A stretch of 64,000 nucleotides of DNA. Source: Streptomyces luteolifulvus (GTDB lineage: Bacteria; Actinomycetota; Actinomycetes; Streptomycetales; Streptomycetaceae). The DNA is taken from NCBI RefSeq assembly GCF_008806595.1, contig NZ_VZRB01000039.1, positions 1 to 64,000 on the forward strand, in the 5' to 3' direction. Both the position numbers and the translations under genes were made by a program. Each line of letters starts with the position of its first letter. The stretch's first letter is position 1. The notes beneath the pieces were generated by a model. The model was given only the letters and a program-made list of their open reading frames with translations. It had not been told where the DNA came from and did no database searches. Shown piece after piece: positions 8,722 to 17,150 of the stretch.

Positions 8722-11700
8722 CCGAGCGTGAACCCATCGCGGTCGTCGGTCTCGACTGCCGCTTCCCCGGCGCCCGCGACGCCCAGGAGTACTGGTCGCT
8801 CCTCATGGACGGACGTGACGGCACCGAGCGCGTGCCCGAGCAGCGCTGGGACGCCGACCGGTACCACGCCCCACCGCCCGCCTCCCCGCAGAGCACCCAC
8901 GAGGCCCGGCCGCCGGGCCGCACCAACACCGTGCGCGGTGGCTTCATCGCCGACCCCGACGCCTTCGACCCCGCCTTCTTCGGGATCGCACCGCGGGAGG
9001 CCGCCGCCATGGACCCGCAGCAGCGGCTGCTGCTGCAGTGCTCCTGGCGGGCCATCGAGGACGCCACGCTCGCCCCGCAGGAGCTGGCCGGCACCGAGAC
9101 CGGTGTGTTCGTCGGCGTGATGGCCAACGAGTGGGCGTATCTGCACCTGACCGACTACGACCGGATCACCGCCCGCTACGGCTCCGGCAACGGCTACTTC
9201 ATGGGCGCGAACCGGGTCTCGTACCACCTCGACCTCAGGGGCCCCAGTCTGGCGGTGGACACGGCCTGCTCCTCCTCGCTCGTCGCGGTCCACCTCGCGG
9301 TGAACTCGCTGCGCGCCCGTGAGTGCGACCACGCCCTCGCGGCCGGCACCAACCTGATCATGACGCCGGTCATCAACATCTTCTACGCCCAGGCGGGTCT
9401 CTCGGCGCCGGACGGCCGCTGCAAGCCGTTCAGCGCCGCAGCCGACGGGATCGGACGGGCCGAGGGCGTGGCGGTCCTGGTGCTGCGCAGGCTGAGCGAC
9501 GCCCTGGCGGACCGTCAGCCGGTGTACGCCGTACTGCAGGAGACCGGGATCAACCAGGACGGCCGCAGCAACGGCATCACGGCGCCCAACCGATGGGCGC
9601 AGCAGCAGCTGATCGAGTCCGTGTGGCGGCGGGCGGGCCTGACCGCCGACGACATCCGTTTCGTGGAGGCGCACGGCACCGGGACCCTGCTCGGCGACTT
9701 CATCGAGGCCCAGGCGCTCGGCGAGCTGACCGGCGGCCGCAGCGGCGGCAGCGTCGCGCTGGGCTCGGTCAAGAGCAACTTCGGGCACGCCGAGGGCGCG
9801 GCCGGGATCGCCGGGCTCGTCAAGGCCGTCCTCGCACTGCACCACCGCACGGTGCCGCCGAGCCGGTTCGCCGACGACGAGAACCCGAAACTGGACCTGG
9901 CCGGGCGGCGGCTGTCCCTGCTGAAGTCGCCGCTCAGGCTGCCGTCGGGCACCGTGCATGCCGCGGTGAGCAGTTTCGGGATGGGTGGCAGCAACGCGCA
10001 CGCGGTGCTGGCCACCGCGCCGCGCGCCGTCCACCGCAGCCGGCACACGGCACCGGGCGTGTTCACCGTCTCCGCCCGCACCCCGGAGCGGCTGCGCGCG
10101 AATCTGCTGGCGCAGGCCGACGCCCTGTCCCGGCGTCCAGAGAACCAGCTGGCGCAGCTGTGCTGGACCAGCAACCGCGTCAAGTCCCGGCTGCCGCACC
10201 GGGCGGCCGTGGCCGCGGCCGATCTGCCCACGCTGGTCGCCGAGTTGCGCGCGGCCGCCGAACGCGCCGGGGCGTCCCGCAAGGTGGACGGCGGGCGGCG
10301 CGGGGCACCGTCGGTGGCGTTCGCCTTCACCGGGCAGGGCGCCCAGCACCCTCGTATGACCGCGTCCTGGTACCGGTCGTGCCCCTCCTACGCCCGCCAC
10401 CTCGACGAGATCGACCAGCTGCTCGCCCCGCACACCGGGGTGTCCGTGCGCGACCTGGTGCTCGACGGCGACGCGGAGGCCGACCGTGCACGGCTGGCCC
10501 AGCCCGCACTGTTCGCCGTGCAGTACGCGATGGCCGCCGCCCTGGACGAGGCCGGGATCAGCCCGTCGTCCGTGATCGGGCACAGCATCGGCGAGTTCGC
10601 CGCCGCATGCACCGCCGGGGCACTGGACGCGGCGGACGCGGCGCGGCTGGTCGCCCGGCGCGGGGCACTGATGGACAAGCTGCCCGAGGACGGCGGGATG
10701 CTGGCGGTGGGCCTGGCCGCCACGGAGGTCGAACCGCTGCTTTCGGGGCGGGAGCGGCTCGGTGTCGCCGCGGTCAACGGCCCGCACGCCACCGTGATCG
10801 CCGGAGACGCCGACCAACTGGCCGCGGTGGAGAAGGAGTTGGCCGAACGCGAAGTGTCCCTACGGCGACTGTCCGTCTCCCACGCCTTCCACTCGCCGTT
10901 GATGCGGCCCGTGGTCGAGGAGTTCCGCCGCGAGTGCGCCGACGTGTCCGACCGGCGGCCCGCGCTCCAGGTCTACTCGACGGTGTACGGCCGGGCGCTG
11001 ACCGGCGAGGAGACCCTGGACGCCGCCTACTGGGCGCGGCAGATCACCGAGCCCGTCCGGTTCGCCGAGGCCGCGGGCGCTCTCCTCGCCGACGGCGTCA
11101 CCCATGTGGTGGAGATCGGCCCGCGCGCGGTGCTCACCCCGCTGCTCGCACGGCTGCGCGCGGACGGGGACCACACCGTGAGCCTGCACAGCGCACACCC
11201 GGGCGAGCACGCCCCCGCCCACCGCCCCCAGCAGCTGTTCGGGGAGCTGTGGTGCGCCGGTCTCACACCGGACTGGAGCCTGCTCTACGCCGAGGCGGAC
11301 CGGGTGCCCCGCCGGCTGCCGCCGTATCTGTTCGACGACTCGTTCCGCTCCTGGCGCTCCGGCGGCGCGCCGGAGCGTGCGGAAGCGTCCGCGCCGACCG
11401 TCCCCCCAGGCGCGGACTCCCCCGCGGTACCGAGTGGCGCGGACCGCGGGGAATCGTGCCCGCCGGCCCCCGCGGCCGGCCTGCCCGACTCCGTCGCCGC
11501 ACTGACACACCAATTGGTGTGCCGGGTCGGCGGGCACGACCCGCAGCGGGTGCACGACCACGACCGGCTCCACGAGGACCTGGGCTTCGACTCGATCCGC
11601 GTCATGGAACTCAAGACCCGGATCGAGGACGCGCTGCCGCAGCTCGGGCCGCTCCCGATCGAGGACCTCCTGGCCAACCTGCGCACCGTGGCCGACCTCG

Positions 11701-11774
11701 TCGGCCATCTGCGCGGCCGGCTCGCCGACGGCGCCGCCCCCGCCGCACCCGCGACTTCGGAAGGAACACGCTGA
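8718..11774 (+). CDS. Single-module type I polyketide synthase, KS-AT-ACP
   Basis: 1018 residues. The ketosynthase (about 1-430) has Cys184 in DTACSSS plus the EAHGTGT and KSNFGHAEGAAG histidine motifs. The acyltransferase (about 530-820) has Ser623 in GHSIGEF and a HAFH motif at 722-725, which predicts malonyl-CoA. The ACP (about 920-1000) has Ser959 in LGFDSIRVMEL. There is no ketoreductase, dehydratase, enoylreductase or thioesterase, so one extension would leave a beta-ketoacyl chain on the ACP. Release must be done in trans, most likely by the FabH-like enzyme encoded next. The start overlaps the ACP stop, and the stop overlaps the next start. Confidence 0.95.
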   Translation: MTEREPIAVVGLDCRFPGARDAQEYWSLLMDGRDGTERVPEQRWDADRYHAPPPASPQSTHEARPPGRTNTVRGGFIADPDAFDPAFFGIAPREAAAMDPQQRLLLQCSWRAIEDATLAPQELAGTETGVFVGVMANEWAYLHLTDYDRITARYGSGNGYFMGANRVSYHLDLRGPSLAVDTACSSSLVAVHLAVNSLRARECDHALAAGTNLIMTPVINIFYAQAGLSAPDGRCKPFSAAADGIGRAEGVAVLVLRRLSDALADRQPVYAVLQETGINQDGRSNGITAPNRWAQQQLIESVWRRAGLTADDIRFVEAHGTGTLLGDFIEAQALGELTGGRSGGSVALGSVKSNFGHAEGAAGIAGLVKAVLALHHRTVPPSRFADDENPKLDLAGRRLSLLKSPLRLPSGTVHAAVSSFGMGGSNAHAVLATAPRAVHRSRHTAPGVFTVSARTPERLRANLLAQADALSRRPENQLAQLCWTSNRVKSRLPHRAAVAAADLPTLVAELRAAAERAGASRKVDGGRRGAPSVAFAFTGQGAQHPRMTASWYRSCPSYARHLDEIDQLLAPHTGVSVRDLVLDGDAEADRARLAQPALFAVQYAMAAALDEAGISPSSVIGHSIGEFAAACTAGALDAADAARLVARRGALMDKLPEDGGMLAVGLAATEVEPLLSGRERLGVAAVNGPHATVIAGDADQLAAVEKELAEREVSLRRLSVSHAFHSPLMRPVVEEFRRECADVSDRRPALQVYSTVYGRALTGEETLDAAYWARQITEPVRFAEAAGALLADGVTHVVEIGPRAVLTPLLARLRADGDHTVSLHSAHPGEHAPAHRPQQLFGELWCAGLTPDWSLLYAEADRVPRRLPPYLFDDSFRSWRSGGAPERAEASAPTVPPGADSPAVPSGADRGESCPPAPAAGLPDSVAALTHQLVCRVGGHDPQRVHDHDRLHEDLGFDSIRVMELKTRIEDALPQLGPLPIEDLLANLRTVADLVGHLRGRLADGAAPAAPATSEGTR

Positions 11775-12796
11775 TGGCCCCGCCCACCGCGTACCTGGCC
11801 TCGGTCGGCACCTGCCTGCCCGGGGACCCGGTGGACAACGCGACCCTGGCCAAACTCGTCGGCGTCGACGAGACATGGGCCGAGATGTTCATCGGCAACA
11901 CCAGCCGGTACTTCGCCGTCGACCTGGCGACCGGCCAGGTACGGCACACCCTGGCCGACATCGCGACGACCGCCGCCGACCGGGCGCTGGCGGAGGCGGC
12001 CCTGGAGCCGGGCGACATCGACTGCGTCGTCATGGGCACGGCCACCCCCGACCATCTGATGCCCGCCACGGTGAACCTGGTCGCGGACCGGCTCGGCATC
12101 GACAACGTCCCGACCTACCAGCTCCAGTCCGGCTGCGCCGGCGCCGTACAGGCCCTGGACGTGGCCCGCACCCTGCTGCTGGCCCGGCGCTGCGAAACCG
12201 TGCTGGTCATCGGCGGCGACGTGTGCGCCAAACATCTGGAGACGGACTTCGACCCGGGCAGCCGTACCTCCGCCGAACTCGTCAACTACGTCCTGTTCGG
12301 CGACGGGGCCGGCGCGGCCGTCCTCAGCACCGAGGCCATGGGCCAGGGCATCGCGATCCGTCAGGTGCTCAACCGGCTGGTGGGCCTCGGCCGCGAGCCC
12401 GGCCAGGTCATCGACTGGTTCGGGCTCGGTGACCGGCACAGCGACCGCACGGCCGTCATGGAGGACTACAAGGCGATCGAGGAAGCGGTGCCGGTGATGG
12501 CCCGGCAGATGTTCTGGGAACTCCTCGACGACCTCGGCTGGGGTGCCGACGGGCTGGACTTCCTGCTGCCGCCCCAGCTCTCCGGCCGGATGAGCGACCG
12601 CATCTCCGCAGGCATGCCCGCCCCGGACGCCCGGCGCATCAACGTGGTGCGCACCGTCGGCAACAACGGCAACGCCCTGCCGTTCCTGCAGCTCGACGAG
12701 TTGCTGCGGCGGTGGGAGGAGCCAGGGCGTGCGGTCGCGGTCGCCATCGAGTCCAGCAAGTGGATCAAGTCCGGTATCGCGCTGGAGCGTTCATGA
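11774..12796 (+). CDS. FabH-like (KAS III) synthase, probable tetronate-forming enzyme
   Basis: 340 residues with thiolase fold. Cys121 lies in LQSGCAGAVQALD. The Asn region appears as VGNNGNALPF (N297/N298). At the place where FabH has the catalytic histidine (VPHQAN), this protein has LLPPQLSG, so His is replaced by Pro267 and the following Asn by Ser. Loss of the decarboxylation residue suggests it joins two ready-made acyl chains without decarboxylating malonyl-ACP. FabH-like enzymes with this context couple glyceryl-ACP to beta-ketoacyl thioesters in tetronate pathways such as RK-682. It overlaps the PKS and FkbH genes. The role is inferred from context. Confidence 0.85.
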   Translation: MAPPTAYLASVGTCLPGDPVDNATLAKLVGVDETWAEMFIGNTSRYFAVDLATGQVRHTLADIATTAADRALAEAALEPGDIDCVVMGTATPDHLMPATVNLVADRLGIDNVPTYQLQSGCAGAVQALDVARTLLLARRCETVLVIGGDVCAKHLETDFDPGSRTSAELVNYVLFGDGAGAAVLSTEAMGQGIAIRQVLNRLVGLGREPGQVIDWFGLGDRHSDRTAVMEDYKAIEEAVPVMARQMFWELLDDLGWGADGLDFLLPPQLSGRMSDRISAGMPAPDARRINVVRTVGNNGNALPFLQLDELLRRWEEPGRAVAVAIESSKWIKSGIALERS

Positions 12797-14727
12797 ACGA
12801 GACCGAGAACCGCAGCCGGGACGCCTTGGGTACCTGGCACGACCCACAGGCCCTCGCCACCCTGCGCGCCCTGCACCGGTCGGGCGCCCTCGCCGTTCAG
12901 TACGCGCGGGTGCAGGCCCTGCTGGCACGTATGCCCGCGACCGATCTGCCGGCCGCCGGGCAGCTGCTGGCCCGGCTCGACCCCAAGGAGGTGTGCCGGC
13001 ACGCCGATGTGCCGGTGGTGACCGTCGCTGTCACCGGCCACTCCACCGTGGCCCCGCTGGTGGCCCCCCTCACCGCCGAACTGGCGCGGCACGGGCTGCT
13101 GTTGGAGGCCAAGGTCGCACCGTACGGCTCGTATCTGCAGGATCTGATGCGGCCCGCGGCGGTCGGCGAGGACCAGCCGCAGCTCACGCTCTGCCTGCTC
13201 GACGCGCACACCGTCTTCGACGACGTCACCGTGCCCTGGCGGGTCGAGGACGTCGAGGCCGCCGCACGCGCCCGGCTCTCGCTCCTCGCCGGCGCCGTGC
13301 GCACCCACCAGGAGGCCGAGCGGGGCCTGCTCGTGCTCAACACCGTCCCCCTGCACCGGCGTTACACCCAGCAGCTGATCGACCTGCGCTCCCGTGCCCG
13401 GCTCGGGGCGGTGTGGCGGGAGTTCAACCGCGGGCTGCTGGCGCTGGCCGAGCAGCACCCCGGGGTGGTCACGGTGGACCTCGATCCGCTGGTGGCCGAG
13501 GGCGTTCCGGCCTGCGATCCCCGCACCGCGCAGTACGCCCGGGCCCGGCTGTCCGACGCGCTGCTCGCCGCCTACGCCCGGGAGGCCGCCCATGTCGTCC
13601 GCGCCCGTCTGGGCCGCACCCGCAAGTGCCTGGTGCTGGATCTGGACGGCACGCTGTGGGGCGGGGTGCTGGGCGAGAACGGGCCCGGCGGCGTCGAACT
13701 CGGCAGCGGGCTGCGGGGCGAGGCCTTCCAGGAGTTCCAGCGGGTGCTCGGGCAACTCGGTGCCCAGGGCGTGCTGCTGGCGGTCAGCAGCAAGAACGAC
13801 ACCGACGCGGTGCAGGAGGCGCTGCGCACCCATCCGGCCATGGTGCTGCGCGCGGAGGACTTCGTCCGGGTCAACGCCAACTGGAAGGCCAAGCACGACA
13901 ATCTCCGCGACATCGCCGACCGGCTCGGGCTCGGTCTGGACAGCTTCGTCTTCGTCGACGACAGCCTCTTCGAGTGCGGGCTCGTCGCCGAGCAGCTGCC
14001 TGAAGTCGCCGTCGTGCGGGTCGACGAGGAGCCCGCCCTGCACCCCGCGGCGCTGCTGGCCGACGGCTGGTTCGATCTGTTCGAGCTCACCGAGGCCGAC
14101 CTGGAACGGGCCGGCCGCTACCGCACCGAGGCGCTGCGGCAGGAGTTCCGCGAGGACATCGGCTCCTACCAGGACTATCTGGAGGGACTCGGGCTGGAGG
14201 TCGTCCTGCGGCCGCCGGACGACGCGGAGATCGGCCGGGTCTCCCAGCTGACGCTGCGCACCAACCAGTTCCACCTGGCCACCGAACGCCTGCAGATTCC
14301 ACAGGTGTCGGCGCGGATGGAGCGCCCGGGACAGTACGTCCTCGCGGTGCGGGCGCGCGACCGGTTCGGCGACCACGGCCTGGTCGGCGCCCTGTTCCTG
14401 CGGCGCGACGCAGAAATACTGCGCATCGACAACTTCGTGCTGAGCTGCCGGGTGTTCTCCCGGGGCATCGAGAGCGCCTGTGTGTCGGCGGTGCTGGAGT
14501 TCGCCCGGGACACCGGCGCCCGCGCCGTGACGGGCCGCTACCAGCCCACGCCCCGCAACACCGCCTTCGCCTCCTTCTACGCCGAGCACGGCTTCGCCGT
14601 CACCGGCACCGACCCGGACGACCCCGACACCGTGGTCTTCCGGCACGCCCTGGGCGACATCGCCCCCGCCCCCGCCCATCTGCGGCTGCAGGCCGCGTTC
14701 GGGCCGTTCGACGGAGTCCCCGTATGA
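12793..14727 (+). CDS. FkbH-like glyceryl-ACP synthase (HAD fold)
   Basis: 644 residues. An N-terminal region of about 270 residues (SGNH-like) is followed by a HAD domain with Asp283 and Asp285 in LVLDLDGTLWGG, the SSKND motif and FVDDS. A C-terminal GNAT-like region follows (YVLAVRARDRFGDHGLVGAL). FkbH proteins dephosphorylate 1,3-bisphosphoglycerate and load the glyceryl group onto a dedicated ACP, which is encoded immediately downstream with a four-base overlap. The ATG at 12793 also overlaps the previous stop. In this context the glyceryl unit should supply the C2-C3-oxygen part of a tetronate ring. Confidence 0.93.
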   Translation: MNETENRSRDALGTWHDPQALATLRALHRSGALAVQYARVQALLARMPATDLPAAGQLLARLDPKEVCRHADVPVVTVAVTGHSTVAPLVAPLTAELARHGLLLEAKVAPYGSYLQDLMRPAAVGEDQPQLTLCLLDAHTVFDDVTVPWRVEDVEAAARARLSLLAGAVRTHQEAERGLLVLNTVPLHRRYTQQLIDLRSRARLGAVWREFNRGLLALAEQHPGVVTVDLDPLVAEGVPACDPRTAQYARARLSDALLAAYAREAAHVVRARLGRTRKCLVLDLDGTLWGGVLGENGPGGVELGSGLRGEAFQEFQRVLGQLGAQGVLLAVSSKNDTDAVQEALRTHPAMVLRAEDFVRVNANWKAKHDNLRDIADRLGLGLDSFVFVDDSLFECGLVAEQLPEVAVVRVDEEPALHPAALLADGWFDLFELTEADLERAGRYRTEALRQEFREDIGSYQDYLEGLGLEVVLRPPDDAEIGRVSQLTLRTNQFHLATERLQIPQVSARMERPGQYVLAVRARDRFGDHGLVGALFLRRDAEILRIDNFVLSCRVFSRGIESACVSAVLEFARDTGARAVTGRYQPTPRNTAFASFYAEHGFAVTGTDPDDPDTVVFRHALGDIAPAPAHLRLQAAFGPFDGVPV

Positions 14728-14963
14728 CCACCGCCCTCGCCGACACCGAAGAGTTCCGCATCCTGCTGGAGGACGAACTGGGCCTGGACATCCGGGCCGA
14801 GGACCTCGACCGGCCCTTGGACGACTTCCCCGAATGGGACTCCGTGCTGCTGTTGCGGCTGGTGACCGTGGTGGAGAGTCTCGTCGGCCGGCGCATCCCG
14901 GTGGTCGACCTGCTGGAGACGAGGACGTTCCGGCAGATGTACGAGGTGGTGGTGGGCCGGTGA
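14724..14963 (+). CDS. Stand-alone acyl carrier protein (probable glyceryl carrier)
   Basis: 79 residues. The phosphopantetheine serine is in FPEWDSVLLLRLVTVVES; the W-D-S form is common in carriers paired with FkbH enzymes. Four-base overlap with the fkbH-like gene upstream and GTGA overlap with the small gene downstream indicate coupled translation. It probably carries the glyceryl group to the FabH-like enzyme. Confidence 0.9.
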   Translation: MTTALADTEEFRILLEDELGLDIRAEDLDRPLDDFPEWDSVLLLRLVTVVESLVGRRIPVVDLLETRTFRQMYEVVVGR

Positions 14964-15241
14964 CCACGCACCAGGCCGATCCGGCCGCCGCCTCCGAACC
15001 CGCGGCCCTTCTGCACTTCCACGCCCTGTTCCTGGACACCCAGCTGGACCTGGTCCTCTCCCCCGGCCTCGGCAGGCGGATGCGGGCTGCCTTCGCCCGG
15101 CTCGTCACCGGGGGCGGGGACGGGGACGGGCCGAGCGTCCAGGGCGGGTGCGGGGTCACCGCATGTGTCCCGGAGCAGGCACATGTCCCCGAAGAGGAGG
15201 GACAGACACGTGTCCCCGAAGAGAAAGGAACAACCCGGTGA
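14960..15241 (+). CDS. Small protein of unknown function with VPEE repeats
   Basis: 93 residues, not recognised. The first half is ordered-looking (LLHFHALFLDTQLDLVLSPG then GRRMRAAFARL); the second half is Gly/Asp-rich and ends in repeats VPEQAH, VPEEEGQTR and VPEEKGTTR. At DNA level TGTCCCCGAAGAG occurs at 15184-15196 and 15211-15223 (27 bases apart), with a diverged copy at 15166-15178. Both ends are GTGA overlaps with neighbours, which argues that it is truly translated. The first half might contact an ACP or the hydrolase, but no function can be assigned. Confidence 0.6.
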   Translation: MTTHQADPAAASEPAALLHFHALFLDTQLDLVLSPGLGRRMRAAFARLVTGGGDGDGPSVQGGCGVTACVPEQAHVPEEEGQTRVPEEKGTTR

Positions 15242-16347
15242 TCCCGGCAGCCGAGTTGCGCAGGTTCGGCCTCCCGCACGCCTACGCCCAGGGCATCCCC
15301 GCGGATGTCGTCCACCGGGTGATGGGGAACCTCGGTGAGGACACCCAGGACGACAATCCCGGGCGCTGGACCCACGAGTGGTCGTCGCTCGCGCTCGCGG
15401 CCGAGGCACGCGGCCGCGATCTGGAGGCGGTCCGCTACTACACCATGGCCCGCTTTCCGTACGTCGACGGCCCTGACCGGGAGGCGGCGCAGCGGGCCGG
15501 TGTGGAGGCCTTCGACCGCTGGCGCAAGCGGGTCCGCGGCATCTCCCGGCTGGACCTGCCCTTCGACGGGGCGGGATTCGCCTGCTGGGCGGCCGGTCTG
15601 TCCCAGCGCAACCGGCTCCCGCTGATCCTCGTCCTGGGCGGCATCACCAGCACGAAGGAACAGTGGGCCCCACTGCTCGCCGACGCCGGCCGGCTCGGCG
15701 CGGCCGTCGTGGTCACCGAACTGCCCGGCGTCGGCGAGAACACCCTCACCTACGGAACGGACAGCACAGGCATGCTCACGTATCTCGTGGACCTGCTCGG
15801 CCGTGCCGCCGACGCCTCCCGCACCTGCGTCGTGGGGCTGAGCTTCGGCGGGCATCTGGCCCTGCGGCATGCGCTGGCGGACAACCGTGTGCAGGGACTG
15901 GTCAGCGCGGGGGCGCCGGTACGCGACTTCTTCATCCGCGCCGCGCACCACGTGCCGCTGCCCCGCCTGATGACGCTGACCCTCTCCCATCTGACGCGGA
16001 CGCCGGTGGACCTGCTGCCGGCCTCCCTCGCCGACTGGGCCGTGGAGGAGGAGCGGCTCTCCCGGCTGCGCACCACGGTGGCGTACGCGGCGGGCCGCGA
16101 CGACGAGATCGCGCCGCCGTCCGACGTCCGGTTGCTGGAGCGGAGCGTGCCGCATCTGCGCCTGGTCGAGACCGGCTCCCTCGGCGGCCGGCCCGAGCAG
16201 GCGGCCGAGACCCGGCTGTGGCTGCTGTCGCAGGCGCTGCGCATGGTGGGTACCGCGAGTGCCGTGCGCCGGGCGGCCTCGGCCCGGGCCCGGGTCCTGC
16301 GCGCGCGTCGCCGTCTCGCCGGTACGTCGGCCGGGGCTCCGGCATGA
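15238..16347 (+). CDS. Alpha/beta hydrolase, candidate tetronate-tailoring enzyme
   Basis: 369 residues. A helical N-terminal part (1-115) is followed by an alpha/beta hydrolase core: LILVLGGITSTKEQW, nucleophile Ser202 in VGLSFGGHLALRHA, and an acid in AAGRDDEIAP. Where the catalytic histidine is expected near the C terminus the sequence reads VETGSLGGRPEQ, without His, so classical hydrolysis is doubtful. In several tetronate pathways a protein of this fold removes acetate from an acetylated hydroxymethyl tetronate, but I see no acetyltransferase gene here. The GTG at 15238 follows AAAGGAACAACCCG. A different role, such as chain release or proofreading, remains possible. Confidence 0.75.
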   Translation: MIPAAELRRFGLPHAYAQGIPADVVHRVMGNLGEDTQDDNPGRWTHEWSSLALAAEARGRDLEAVRYYTMARFPYVDGPDREAAQRAGVEAFDRWRKRVRGISRLDLPFDGAGFACWAAGLSQRNRLPLILVLGGITSTKEQWAPLLADAGRLGAAVVVTELPGVGENTLTYGTDSTGMLTYLVDLLGRAADASRTCVVGLSFGGHLALRHALADNRVQGLVSAGAPVRDFFIRAAHHVPLPRLMTLTLSHLTRTPVDLLPASLADWAVEEERLSRLRTTVAYAAGRDDEIAPPSDVRLLERSVPHLRLVETGSLGGRPEQAAETRLWLLSQALRMVGTASAVRRAASARARVLRARRRLAGTSAGAPA

Positions 16348-17150
16348 CGACCACGGCCGCGGTGTCCTGCCTCGGCCGGGAGCCCCTCGAGGACGCCCGG
16401 CTGCGGCTGTTCTGCTTCCACCACGCGGGCGGCGGCGCCTCCTTCTTCAGCTCGTGGGCCGGGCGCCTGCCGCCCGGTGTCGACGTGCTGCCGGTGCAGT
16501 TGCCGGGCCGTGAGGCGCGCTATCGCGAGCCCCGCTTCCAGGACGCGGGGGAGGTGGTCGGGGCCCTGGGGCGCGAGCTGGCGCCCCGGCTCGACGAGGG
16601 GCCCTGGGCCGCGTACGGGCACAGCATGGGCGCGATGGTGGCCTTCGCGCTGACGGCGGCCCGGCTGCGCGAGGGCGGCCGTCCTCCCGAGGCTCTGTTC
16701 CTCGGGGCGTACGCGGCCCCGGTGGCGGCGCCGACGCTGCCGCCGCCCGACCGCTACGACGACCGCGAACTGGCCCGTCTGCTGGTGGACTTCGGCGGCC
16801 TGAGTCCGCAGTTCCTCGGGCGGGACGACTGGCTGCGGGTGCTGCTGCCGATCCTCCGCGACGATCTGCGGATCTGCGCGAGCCACCATCGGGCGGGGCT
16901 GCCGGACCCGGACGACGAGTGGGCCCGGCTGCCGCTGCACGTCGAGGCCTTCGCCGGCGCCGACGACCCGCTGGTGCGCCCGGACGCGGTGCGGGCCTGG
17001 GGGCGGTATGTGCACAGTTTCCGTATGACGACCGTCCCGGGCGGTCACTTCTTTCCCCGCCAGGCGCCCGACCCGTTCTTCGGTCATCTCAGCCCTGCGC
17101 TGGCCCGGCTTCTCGCGGCACCGGGCGCACCACCCGCGGCACCCGGCTGA
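16344..17150 (+). CDS. Type II thioesterase
   Basis: 268 residues of the external thioesterase family that clears wrong acyl groups from carrier proteins. FCFHHAGGGASFFSSWA at the N terminus, Ser94 in YGHSMGAMVAF, an acid in FAGADDPLVRPDAV and the final histidine in VPGGHFFPRQ form the expected triad. ATGA overlap with the preceding gene makes it the last gene of the operon. Its 3' end overlaps the convergent metallo-hydrolase gene by 62 bases. Confidence 0.93.
   Translation: MTTTAAVSCLGREPLEDARLRLFCFHHAGGGASFFSSWAGRLPPGVDVLPVQLPGREARYREPRFQDAGEVVGALGRELAPRLDEGPWAAYGHSMGAMVAFALTAARLREGGRPPEALFLGAYAAPVAAPTLPPPDRYDDRELARLLVDFGGLSPQFLGRDDWLRVLLPILRDDLRICASHHRAGLPDPDDEWARLPLHVEAFAGADDPLVRPDAVRAWGRYVHSFRMTTVPGGHFFPRQAPDPFFGHLSPALARLLAAPGAPPAAPG

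Noticed and set aside
12466..16155. A 1229-codon open frame on the minus strand
   Set aside because: Antisense to the FkbH-like, ACP and hydrolase genes, with low-complexity composition and no ribosome site. The plus-strand genes have clear catalytic motifs and overlaps.
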